Shown one piece after another: positions 1 to 10,700 of a DNA stretch of 64,000 nt. A program made the translations under genes and the position numbers. The DNA is taken from NCBI GenBank assembly GCA_016858145.1, contig JAEHOE010000035.1:372001-436000 (forward strand), given 5' to 3'. The notes below the pieces were generated by a model. The model searched no databases and was not told the DNA's origin. It saw only the letters and a program-made list of their open reading frames with translations. Origin of the DNA: Edaphochlamys debaryana. Lineage: Eukaryota > Chlorophyta > Chlorophyceae > Chlamydomonadales. The first letter of the stretch is position 1. Each line of letters opens with the position of its first letter.

Positions 1-2325
1 GGTGCGCCCCCTCCTCCGGCGGCCGCTCCCCCTCCCCCTCCTCGGGGGCGCCCTCTGCGGTCGCCCCCGCCTTGCTCCGCCTGCCCCTGCCGCCCCGCCG
101 CCTCCGCCGCCCCTTCGTCGCCGCTGCCTCGGCCGCCGCCGCAGCGTCCGCCTGGGCTCGCGCCGCCGCCTGTGCCTCGGCCGCAGCCTCCTCAGCGCCC
201 AGCCGCGCTTCGGCGGCCCACAGGGCCTCCCACAGGGGGAACACGTCTACCCAAGCGACCTCCCGGCGCAGGCGCAGCAGCAGCATCTGCAAGGGAAGAG
301 GGTAGATGGGAACCGTGGGTTGGGACAGAGTGGGACGGATGGTGCGATGGTAATGGTGGACGCGTGGTGCGTGATCCGTGCTGGCGACAAGGGCCTTGCG
401 AGGGCGCAGTGGAGGGCGGCCCCGAGGCTGAGGGCCCCCGCAGGCCCCTGCCGCCCTCTGCGTAGCGAGCCGCACACCTCACCTGGAAAGCAAAGAAGAA
501 GGACCCCGCACCAATGACGGAGAGGTGCCTGCAGAGTCGGATGGGGCAAGATAGCTCGTCACCAGGTCGTCCCTGGCCCTCGTCCTGGCGTGTGGTGCCG
601 CAGTCCCCGGCCACCCGCCTACTCGGCTCCTCCGGCTTTCTACTAAGCCCCGCACTGCGCCTGCACCCCTCACCTTCTTCCCCATGCCCTTTACCCCCTC
701 CCGGCCCCCCCGCATAAGCCCACCTGGCCAGGCGGCCGTCCACCGCCCCCAGGGCCGCGCCCAGCTCCCCCAGCTGGCGCGTCACGGAGGCCATGCCGGC
801 CAGGAAGTTGCCCCGCAGCCGGGACAGCAGGCCGCAGAAGGCGGAGAAGGCCTGGGGAGCGGGTGGTTAGGGAGGGGGGGGTATCTTGTCGGGCGACGGG
901 GGCGGGAGGTGTAGGAATGATCCTTGGGTGTGGGGAGGGAGAGGGGTCAGGTGCACGGGGGAGGAGGGTAGCGCACGTGCGGCGCCAGCACGACGGCTGC
1001 TCCTTCTTACGCCTTCCTTGCTCTTCCTATTTGCTCCTCCCTTTCTCCTCGCCAAACCCCTCGCCTCACCACGATCCCTTTCCCTGCCCGCCCCCTCCCT
1101 ACGGATCCCCGTCCTCCCTCCCCCCCACCTCATGGTCGTCGATGTACACCTCCAGGAAGGGGGCCAGCAGGTCCACCATGCCCTGGCAGTAGCCCACCTG
1201 TGGGGGGGGGGGAAAGGGGAGAGGGGTCTCAGGGGGGCGCCGGGCTTCACCCTCCAGCTCCCCTCCAGCCCCTGCCCTTATCCTCTTGCTGTCGCTGCAG
1301 CGCGGCCACCCTTTCCCCCCGCAGCCCCCTCCCAGCATGCAGTACCCCGCCCTACCCTTCCCCCCTCCTCCCCCACCAATCCCTCATCCCCCATAGCAAC
1401 CCCACAGACACCCCCCCTCTTCCCCCAGGTAGTCTTGACTTGCTACTGACATAGGGTCAGCACACCCTCTTCCCCCACCTCGCAGTCCAGCAGGGCGTAG
1501 GCCGTGAGCAGCCTGCCCAGGCGCTCCACGCCCCCCTCCCGCGCCCCCCCCTGCAGCCAGGCGGGCTCCTGCGTGGCGCGGAGGGCGTCCATGCGCACTC
1601 GCCGCTGCGTGTGGGGCCAGGGCTCGGTGCCGCCCTGGCGGGTGAGTTGGGTGTTGGGGGTGGGAGGGGTGGAGGGGGAGGAGTGAGCTTTGGGGCGGAT
1701 GGCGTGTCGCTGTCGGTGTGTTGCGCGCGCGTGAGCGAGGACGAGGGTCCCGGTTCGCCAGCCCAGGTCTGGCCCCGCACCTTGGCGGCGTACAGTGCTG
1801 TGGCCTGCGGCTCATCGGAGGCCAGGCGGAGAAGGGACTCGAGGGAGGGGGCGCCGGCCGCGGCCTGTGGGGCGTGGGGTTGGGCGTGGAGAACGACAGC
1901 GTGGGCACTCGAGGGTGCTACGGAAGCGGGGAGGCGGCCGCACGCGGCGCGGGGGGAAGCGTGTGGGACCGAGGGAGCTACAAGTCGGGTCCAGGTGACC
2001 GGAATGGGGAGCGTGTGACGCCGCCTCACAGGGGCGCGCTTGCCTCGAGGCGGGGGCATGCGTGCGCAGCTGGAACTGCAGCTCGTTTCCGCTCTCAGAG
2101 TCGCCCTCGAACTTCCGCGGTCGCTTACGCAATCCCCCGAGCGTCCCCCCTCACGTGGATGGGGTCATTGACGCCGAGCAGTAAGCGCCATACGCGCGGG
2201 CGGTCCTCAGGTTGGATGCCATCTCGCGCAGCACGCCACAAGGCCGGCCCGGGCTCAAGTGCAGTCCCCGAGCCAGAAGCAGGCGCAGGAGCCACAGAGT
2301 TGCGCTTTGGCTTGTTGCGCCGCAT
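1..2325 (-). CDS. TBC-domain Rab GTPase-activating protein (3' end outside window)
   Basis: A Rab-GAP that would accelerate GTP hydrolysis on a Rab in membrane traffic. Exons read on the minus strand: 2155-2325 (start MRRNKPKRNS, then DRPRVWRLLLGV, the usual TBC entry), a poorly defined exon near 2035-2115, 1781-1864, 1479-1634, 1129-1197, 724-851, 483-528 and 1-286, continuing past the left edge. The arginine-finger motif (RMDALRATQ) is in the 1479-1634 exon. The glutamine finger (VGYCQGMVDLL) is in the next one. Later come FCGLLSRLRGNFLAGM, the aromatic segment GSFFFAFQ and LLLRLRREVAWVDVFPLWE, which matches the plant TBC15/17-like order. Both catalytic fingers are present, so it should be active. 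After the domain the chain becomes Ala/Arg/Glu-rich low complexity. Only the second exon is unclear, because its splice phase could not be reconciled. Confidence 0.85.
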
Positions 2326-2658
2326 GTTGGCTGCTGAGCTGCGCTTGGCGATTTTGAGTGTGGGCTGTCGCGTGTCGCCGCAGCCGTCACGCTAGCTCAC
2401 TGCGGGCTGCATGCCTCTAATTTTATCTGATTCGGATGGGGTCGAGTGGTGCACTCGGTGGTCTGGGGCCAGACCGGTTGCTGAGGGCTTCGGGTTCCCG
2501 ACGCGACCCCCCCGCATGGGGCTGTTGTGCTTTGGCCTAGACGCACGACGCCTCGACGCCTACTCACACACAGCGCCCAGCAACGCGCACACGCAAACCA
2601 CACGCTTTTACCAACTAGCCTGGGCGTGAGGCCCTTCTAGCAGGCACCAGGCGGCACA
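2326..2658. promoter_or_regulatory. Divergent promoter region, TBC and ArfGAP genes
   Basis: The 333 bases between the two start codons must hold the 5' UTRs and promoters of both genes, which point away from each other. I see no clear TATA box. Both products act on small GTPases of membrane traffic, so shared control is possible but is inference only. Confidence 0.5.
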
Positions 2659-5507
2659 ATGTCGACCCCCGCCTGCGACGTGCTGGAGCGCGACGCGCTG
2701 TTCAAGAAGCTCCGAACCAAGACGGAGAACAAGGTGCTAGCGTGACCCCTCACTGCAGCCTGCGCCTGCTCGCCAACCGCGCGTCGATTGAACGAAGCCT
2801 GTTCTGGGTGCAGGTCTGCTTTGACTGCCCCAACAAGAACCCCACCTGGGCGTCCGTGCCTTATGGAGTTTTCATCTGCCTCAACTGCGCGGGCATTCAC
2901 CGCAGCCTGGGTGTGCACGTTAGCTTTGTGCGGTAAGCAACCTGCACAAGGATCACAGGATCAATGCTACTCAAGCTGCTTCGCGGAGTTGGGCGGAGCA
3001 AGCAGATCCCCTAGCTCACTCCCGTCTTCACTGCAGGTCGACCACCCTGGACTCTTGGACGCAGGAGCAGCTGAAGGTGAGGATGAGGAGCCCGCACTTG
3101 GGAGCTGCTGGGCCCGCTGACCCCGGTGTCCCGCATGCGCAGCTGATGGCCGCTGGAGGCAACCTGCGCGGACGCCAGTTCTTCAAGCAGCACGGGTGGG
3201 ACGAGATCGGAGCGGACAAGATCGAGTCCAAGGTAGGGGGAGGTGCAGTGGGCAGGCCGGCGCTGCTTGTCCCGCGTGGAAGCTGACTGAACGGGCTTGC
3301 CCCTCACAGTACACGTCGCGGGCGGCCCAGCTGTACCGCGCCCTGCTGGAGAAGGAGGTGCAGAAGGCCAGCAGCCAGCAGCTCCTGCAGCAAAGGTGCG
3401 GCGCGCCTGCTGTTGCTCACTCAGGGGCAAGGGAAGGGGGTCGGACGACCCCCCTGCGCCTGCCCCAGGCCTGGCCTATGAGCCGGCCACAGTGCTGCAC
3501 CGTGGCCCTCCAGCCAACCCACATGGGCCGCTTGCTCACACCGCGTCCCCTCACTGTCATGGTGCAGCCTGGTCCACGAGAAGGACACGGTCCGCGGGGA
3601 GGCCGGCGGGGACCTGGCGGACTTCAAGCGCTTCGACGAGCCGGCCGCTCCGGCGCCCGCCCCGGCGGTGACGGAGACGAACGGCGCAGGCGCTGCCGCC
3701 GAGGAGGTTGCCGAGGGGGCGGCGGAGGCCGCCAAGCCCGCGGCTGCAGCTAAGCCGGCGACCATCAGCAAACGTGCGTCGGTCTGGGGTCTCCCGTGTT
3801 CAGGCGCGGGGAGGCGATGAGGTCCGGACAGGCCCCAGCCCGGACCTCTCGTCCGATGGGTCCCAGGTTCCGTTGCCGCCCACGGAATGGGGTGTCAGGA
3901 TGGCCAGGCAAATTTGGCTTGAAGGCTGCAGAAGCCCGCGCTGCCGCATGCCCCGCGCACAACCGACTGTGGGTGATGGGTGCGTAGCCGCCGGTGGCCG
4001 GCTGAAGACTCGCCTCACGTTATTGCTACTCTGTGCATGGCCGCAGCCCGCACCACGGCGGCTAAGAAGACGGGCGGGAAGCTGGGCCTGGGCGTGAAGA
4101 AGCTGGACGCCAAGGTGGACGACAGCATCTACGCGCAGGTGCGGCGGAGGCGGAGGCAACTGCGGAAGTTGGGCTGGCCTTTCTGGTTGCGCCGTCCCGG
4201 CAGAGCAAGGGCGGGGACAGGGCAGGCTCAGCAAGGCAGGGGGGCAAGGGGGCTGTGTGAACGACGCAGCTGACGCTAAATCGGCTGCCCGTGCAGGCGC
4301 CGGCCCCGGAGCCCGTCAAGGTGGAGATCACGCCCGGCATGCCCGCGGCGTCCACCTCGGGCGGCGGCGCGCCGCCCGCCGGCTCCCGCTTCGCCTACGA
4401 CACGCTCACACAGGTGAGGGTGGGGTTGCAGCCGTTGGGGAGGTGCGGGGCGCAAACTACGAGGCGGTATCAAGGGGTGCACAGTCCCACCAGCGAGCAG
4501 CACAATTGCCTGGCCAGGAGCTGACGTGTTCCTTGGCCATGGCTTTGCAGGAGGCTCCCGCGGCGCAGCGCGGCAAGGACGGGCACCTGACGATCGGGGC
4601 GGGCGGCAGCGACTTCTTCGGCGGGACGGGCCCCAAGCCCTCGGGCCGCTCGGGCGGCGGCGCTCCGCCCAAGCTGCAGGAGCCGACGCGCGAGGTCCAG
4701 GACGCGACGGTGAGCTCCGGGTGCTCTGTTGTCATGGCGATTCAACCGGCCAGCGGGGCACGTGGCATGCGGCGTCGGTGGTGGCTTCGAGTGGGCTGCC
4801 CGCCTCTGTACCCTGCCTAACTTCCCTCCCCCTATCGACCCCGCAGCTCAAGAAGTTCAACAACGCCAAGGCCATCTCCTCCCGCGACTTCCAGCAAGCG
4901 GCGGAGGGCGAGACCGACAACGACCGCCAGCAGCGGCTCACAAAGTTCCAGGTGCGCGCAGGCTGCCAGGATGCAGCGGTCAAGGGTTGGAGCCTTAGGG
5001 GAAGGAGCCTGAAACACATGCCGTGCGGTATACTCACAACCCCATTGTGCATGCTTTCAGGGCGCCACCGCCATCTCCTCGGCCGACTACTACGGTCGCT
5101 CCGAGTCCCGCGGCAGCGGCCCGGGGCCGACCAGCTCGGGCGACCTGGACATCTCCGCGGCCGACATCGTTAACCGCCTCTCCTTCCAGGTATGCAACCC
5201 AACTCTGACAGGTGGAGTTGCTGTTGCGGATTTGATCCTCGTTTCCATACAAGGCAGTTGATGGTCCTCCGTTGTTGATCCTGGCGCCTTGGCCGTCCGC
5301 GACCAGCACATCTGTCTGTCTGCAGTGCACAGCCCTAGCCTTCTTTGTTAAAATTTTTAAGGCGTCCTTCACGCTCCGGTCTGCGTTTGCCCACTCCAGG
5401 CTAAGCAGGACATGCAGCAAATGAAGAACATGGCGGCTGCGGCCGGCCGCAAGGTGGCGGGCATGGCCACCAAGATCATTGGAGACCTCAACCGCATGAA
5501 CGGCTAA
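2659..5507 (+). CDS. ArfGAP2/3-type ADP-ribosylation factor GTPase-activating protein
   Basis: Predicted to stimulate GTP hydrolysis by Arf on Golgi COPI coats. Twelve exons keep frame throughout: 2659-2733, 2814-2932, 3037-3076, 3143-3232, 3310-3395, 3568-3773, 4047-4138, 4297-4413, 4551-4709, 4847-4951, 5061-5189 and 5400-5507, giving 441 residues. The N-terminus carries the zinc finger C-x2-C-x16-C-x2-C (CFDC to CLNC) and the invariant arginine in [11 protein letters not shown]. The motif [15 protein letters not shown] follows. The middle is Ala/Pro/Lys-rich with a [11 protein letters not shown] segment. The C-terminus has the short repeats [12 protein letters not shown] and [13 protein letters not shown], like the AISS repeats of ArfGAP2/3 proteins (plant AGD8-10). 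A broken partial copy lies downstream at 6166-7175. Confidence 0.93.
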
Positions 5508-5941
5508 ACGCCAGATTGCGTGGAAGCGGCGAGAAACTGCAGGGGGAGCGGCCGTGTCCGGCGTGCGGAGACGGCCGTGGACTTCGGCTCTGGGGATAGC
5601 GGCTGGCGCTCTCCACCATTCTGCTTGAGTTGGTGGGTTTGCGCGCTCGCAGCGGATGTTAAGGAGGGGAGTGAGCTGGGGGAAGAGGGATGGGGTGGGC
5701 GAGTAACGTGTGGGGCGGGGTACGTTCTGCACACCGACAGACGGGGGCGGGGGACAACGCTGGGTTTTGCTCAAGGGACGGACATTGCAGGTAACAAGGC
5801 ATGCTGACTAGGGACTCCTCACTCCGGGTCAGGTTTGGTGACCGCCTGAAGAAACGGTTGAAGGGAAGAGAGGGCTGTGTGCTGGAAGGGCACCTAGAAT
5901 ACACTTGCTGCATCGAAGCGCGGTCCGCGGCGTGGCGCAAT

Positions 5942-5946
5942 TGTAA
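5942..5946 (+). terminator. Candidate TGTAA poly(A) signal for the ArfGAP gene
   Basis: TGTAA about 435 bases after the ArfGAP stop codon. This pentamer is the usual poly(A) signal in chlorophyte green algae. It is assigned by position only; cDNA ends would settle it. Confidence 0.45.
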
Positions 5947-6582
5947 TGAATCTCGGCAGCCTTGTGTTTCTGACCACTCTAATAATCGGGATCCTGTGCG
6001 AGTGCAGGGCGTCTGGGGGAGCTCGGTAGCACTCTGTGCAGGCTCAGTAGCACGCTCGGAAGGGAGAGAGTTCCTGGGCTCGCAGGGGTGTCCGGGCGTG
6101 CAGCGTAGTCGGGATGATGACGAGGTGGCAAGACAGGGCCAGGGAGAGGAGGACCAGGACGGTGTCTCCAGGTCTGTGTGAGTGCTGCAAGCAAAGCGCA
6201 CTGCAGCGCAGTGCACAATGGCGTCCGTGACTTGAGGGGGGTTTCCATCTGCCTCAAGTGCGCGGGCATTCACCGCAGCCTGGGCGTCCACGTGAGCTGT
6301 GCGGTAAGCAGCGGCTGTGCGAAGATGAAGCCCCTCAAGCCACTGAAGACAGTGACAGAGCAGACAGCAGTGTTGCTATCGAAGTGACAGAGTGACGCCA
6401 AAGTGAAGCCGGTGGCACATTTGCGGGCTAGGGGTGCGAGTCCCCCGACAACCTGCTAATTACGCGTTAAAGCTCGGTTGGAGTATAGTGCGCCCACGGT
6501 TACCACGGGGAATGGGTCGCGTAGCAAATGGATGAGGGGCTCAGCCCTTTTCCGCCCCCATGGGGCCAGTGCAACCGTTGCA

Positions 6583-6625
6583 CTTTGCTGGCCTGCTTTT
6601 CGCGTAACTCGTCTCCCGTGTCTCC
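6583..6625 (+). repeat. Dispersed repeat, copy 1 (also at 51606-51650)
   Basis: A tract starting TTGCACTTTGCTGGCC and running through TGCTTTTCGCGTAAC to TCGTC recurs, with only a few single-base gaps and substitutions, inside an intron of the DUF268 gene about 45 kb away. This copy lies in the insert of the ArfGAP pseudogene. It may be a fragment of a mobile element; no coding capacity is visible. Confidence 0.6.
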
Positions 6626-6899
6626 TTGCCCCCATGGGGGCGCCCCGCTTGTCGGGCTAGAAGCAGAGGCTTCACTTTCTACTGTTGTGAACGGCCCGAA
6701 GTGCTGTCCGCGCCTTCACTTTTTCGTCCCGTCGTGGGCGTGCAGTGCACACGGCTGGATGGCAGGAGTGTTGGTTAGGGGGAGGCGGGGGGTTCCGGAA
6801 CCCGGAAAGGCACGGCAGGGCTGCCAGTAAGGGAGAGGAGGGGAGGTTAGGAACCCGGAAGCTTGGGAGCCTTGGGTTAGTGTCCTGCACGGGGGGCGT

Positions 6900-6968
6900 G
6901 CCGGCACTTTTAGGGCTGCCGGAGGCTGCAAAGTGCTGCCCGCTTTCGCACTTTTGAAAAGTGCCGGC
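6900..6968. repeat. Short inverted repeat within the pseudogene insert
   Basis: GCCGGCACTTTT at 6900-6911 is matched by its exact reverse complement AAAAGTGCCGGC at 6957-6968. A nested near-palindrome GCACTTTT-G-AAAAGTGC lies at the right arm. Related CACTTT-type words recur around 6670-6990. It could be a terminus or hairpin of a small non-autonomous element. Confidence 0.6.
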
Positions 6969-7175
6969 CCTCCGCACTTCCTGCCAACGGAAGATAGCAT
7001 CGCTGGCAGACAGAGACGTCACGCCAAGCCCCCCCCTTCTTCGCGAAGTTGGGCGGAGCAAGCAGGTACCCTAGCTGTCTCGATTCCTGGCTGCAGGTTG
7101 ATCACCCTGGACTCGTGAACGCAACTACTTGGGTATATCAAGCACTGGAGAGTGAGGGGGCCGGCGCTTGGGGAG

Positions 7176-7747
7176 AAGAGGAGAGGAGGGTCAGGGAGGG
7201 GCGGGACCGTGTGTTAGGAGTCCTGTTCTAACGTGACACTCTGCAGTCCTGTTCTGGAGCCACCCGCGCCTATAGCGTCAGGGGAATGCCCATGACCCGA
7301 GCAGCGCCTGGTGGCGTAGCGGGTGCCAAGAAGACGCGGGAGTCAAACGCGGAACCGACTGGCCCTCCTCCTTGCTCTTGAGGTGTACGAGGGGTGCTGC
7401 TATGTTGCAGGTTATATACTGCGACTCAAACAGCGGCGTTCTGGACAAAATTCATCCGGCTCGGTCCATCTGGCCCGGCACCGGCACCCCAAGCCCGCCT
7501 CGCTATTGCCCGTGTCATACATAGCAACGGCACACCCCGTAAACGTGCGCACACGAGAGCAAAGCTTTGTCTTCGAAACAGACATGTCGATGCCTGACTC
7601 TCAATAGCCTCGCTGCTACCCTTCCTTACTGTTATACATAACATCTGAGCCAAGCGAGAGTTCGTTTCGTGGAGGGGTGGCACCCCAGCGTGGAGTGAGG
7701 AGGCCGCCCCGGTCCTGAGCTTGCTCGGCTGAGCAGGAGCAGCGAGG
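7176..7747. other. Intergenic region upstream of the polycystin gene
   Basis: No convincing gene is seen here. Base composition is less GC-extreme towards 7560-7680 (for example TTACTGTTATACATAACATC near 7626). That stretch lies just upstream of the polycystin start and may contain its promoter, but no canonical TATA box is clear. Confidence 0.3.
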
Positions 7748-10700
7748 ATGAGGACGTTCGGGCCAAACAAGACTGCATTACACTTCCGGCGGGCCAAGAA
7801 GCGGAACGAGGCGGAGGCGGAGGTAGGGAAGCCCGGACTTCGGCCGGGCTGCAGCGGCCCTTCGCGCGACTGGACTGGGCAAGCGCCATGGCCACCATTT
7901 GCAGCGATGTCAAGCGTGCTCCGGCTGCGTCTGCTGCAGGGAGATGAGCCGCAGAAGTATCGGCTGGAGGAGGGCGACGGGACCAAACATGCGCAGCGCA
8001 TCGTTCGGGAGCTTTACCTGCGCTACGAGAAACAGCTGCAGCGCTGGAAGGATTACCGGAACCTGTTCATGTTCCTCTTCTTCGTGGGCTGGTACCTTGC
8101 CGTGCTCTATCTGGAGCGCAACGCGCAGGTGGCCTACAAGGTGCACAACACGGTCGAGTCCGTGGTCGTCCCCAGGGACAAAAACATGCAGGACACGGAC
8201 GCAGTGTACACTTGGCTGAACGGGCTCCTGACGGTGCGTCCTGGCGCCCCTGGAGGAGCGGGGGGAGGAGGAAGACGCTGGAGGGGAAGGCGGGAGGAAG
8301 CGCGGGGTGCCGCCTCAGCGTGCAGCATGCCGCTGGGTTTCGGCACAGCCGCGGCACCCGTGGGCTCAGGGTCGGAGGGCGCGGCTACTGGCAGCCGTGA
8401 CAGGGGTGTCTGGGGTCTGGACGGGCACAGCACCTGCACCCGTCCATGGGGGCCTGCCTTGGCCGGGAGCTGTGTTATGGAACGACTCACCCCGCCGAAA
8501 CCGGAATGCGGTTTCTGGGGCGGACGTAGCCGGCGAGCCCGGCTTTGGGCATGGAACTTGCCCTCGACTGCTGGACTGGAGGAGTGCAGCAACGTCCACT
8601 AGAACCGGCTTGGCTGTCGCTCGCCACGGCAGCAGCCTTGTGCACGGGGCACACAACCGGAGGGCAGGGCGGGGGATGCAGCCGAGGCCGGCCAGGCGCA
8701 GCTGTGCCAGGAGCTGGAAGGAGAGCCCTCTCGCTCTCCTGCAGCATTGCCTCACTCTCTGTCAGCTCCAGGGTCGCTTATCGCGGACCAGAGCCTACGG
8801 GGACCGCAAAGGGCTAGCGGGGAGCGCCGCAACGCTGCCTTCACTCCCACCCTGACAAGTCGGATCCCTCCCCCTGCACCCGCTGCTGCACCCGCAGGAA
8901 GTCTGGAAGGACCCGGTGTGCGGAGATGGGCTGTGCGAGGCACCGTTCGAATTTGCGTCGTACTCCCGGTTTGGGTGTCGAGCGGATTGCGGCAAGCTGT
9001 CGGAAGTCCAAAACCTCACCCAGATCCAGGTGAGGACTGCCGTCGGTACCGGGGAATGGGTATTAGCAGCTGGGCGGAAGCTGGAATCGATACCTTGGTC
9101 GACGCCCAGCCACGCCGCAGGCCAAGGGCTCGGGACTGGGCGTCGGGCTGCACGGCGATACCGACATGGCTTGGCTTGCGCCGCCATCCCTCCTCATGCT
9201 GTCCCTCCTCTTACCTCCTCTCTCTCCCCCTCTCCCTCCCTCTTACCCTGCCCCCCTCAGGTGGACATCTACTACGACTTCTCCCACCCCGTGGGCTCCA
9301 TCCCCGCCTCCGACCTCATGCAGCAGGCCTCCTGGAACCTGTGCCCCGTGGCCACCGCCTACTCCACCGACTGCTACTTTGACAGCGACGTCGAGTTCGA
9401 CCGCCTGAGCGGGGTGCAGGCGAGCCTGGGGGGGCGGAAAGGGGGCCGGGCTGCCGCATGGAGCTTGGGACTGGTGGCCCTAAGGCTAAGCGCGATGTAA
9501 AGTGGGGAGGGAGGGTGCAGGAAGGGTTGGATGACCCGGCCACGGGGGTGAAGATTGCAGGGTGGGAAGACGAGTGCGGTCTGGGGAGGTGTCTGGTGCT
9601 CAAGCCCGCCCCGGCCTACACTCCGCCCCTCCTGCAAAACTACAGAACTACGCTATCGATGACACGCCCGACGGGCAGTGGAACCTGGTCGTGCGGAGAG
9701 ACATCTTCAACAAGGTGGGCGTGGGGCGGTTGCGGCGGTTGTTGCGGTTAGGGGTGGAACTGGGGGTTACCATGAGGACCGCAACCGTGAGGGAAGGGGC
9801 ACAACCAAGGGACGGGGCTCGGTGGGTACGACTGGGTGTGGCAGAGGGCGCGCCGGCGTTGGGCAGGGGCGGTGCCGACTGCAGGCAAGCGCACACGGCC
9901 CACACGGTCCCTGCACCACTCAGTCCCTGACCCCAGTTCCTCAAACCCGCCCACCCTCCTCCCACACGCCCCCAGATCCGCGGCGCCGTGCGCGACACCA
10001 CCCTGGTGGTGGCGGCCGGCTACTACGCCAAGGTCTACACGGCCGCAGCCTCGGCCGTGGCGGAGCAGACCTTCGAGCTGCAGCTGCTCGAGGTGGGTTG
10101 GGATCAATGGGGCGATGGGGGGTGATAAGGCTGGGGCGGAGATATGAGGAGGAGGGAGGGTTTTGGGTAGGAGATTGGGGAGGCGGAGTGTAGAGTGGCT
10201 GTGACCTGGTCTCCCATACCTCTCCTTCAACCCGCTCCCCTCCCCTCCCGCCGCCCCGCAGCAAGCCCGCAACCTGACGCAGCTGGACTTCTGGAGCTAC
10301 GCCGACACATACATCCGCTCCAACTACACCAACGCCTCAGACTACAACGCCGCCGCCGACTGGATCCGCAACTCCACGTGAGGCCGCCAGCCGCCCGACC
10401 GAGGCCCTTACCCACACGCCGCTCCCCACCCGTGTCCTCTGCCGCGGCCTTGGTCATGTGCCTTCGCCCTGACACCAACACAGCCTGCCACCCCGACCCG
10501 CCGCGCTCCACCCACCACCTCACCCCGCCCACCTCTGCCCCCGCAGCCGCAGCTCGAAGGTCCTGCTCAGCTTCTAACACCCCTCCCCACACACGACACA
10601 CGACACCCCACCATACACCCCACCCCATCCTAGCCCACCACACACCGCCCTGCCCCCCCCCCCCGCAGCTGCCTGTGCGACACCATGGTCAACGGCACGC

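Larger units (their letters stand above)
6166..7175 (+). pseudogene. Partial, disrupted copy of the ArfGAP gene
   Basis: Two blocks match the neighbouring ArfGAP gene. Block one, about 6166-6310, corresponds to exon 2 (2811-2936) and still encodes [16 protein letters not shown]. Block two, about 7040-7175, corresponds to the end of intron 2, exon 3 and the start of intron 3 (about 2981-3100). In block one the first zinc-finger half is degraded. Next to the tract matching GCGTCCGTG there is an in-frame TGA, and two extra bases shift the frame. The intron between the blocks has grown from 104 to roughly 790 bases, apparently by insertion. Exon 1 and exons 4-12 are missing. I read this as a tandem segmental duplication that decayed. 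Confidence 0.8.

Noticed and set aside
6425..6462. T-arm-like sequence (GGGGTGCGAGTCCCC) suggesting a tRNA
   Set aside because: No acceptor stem, D-arm or anticodon arm can be built around it, and it lies in the insert of a pseudogene.
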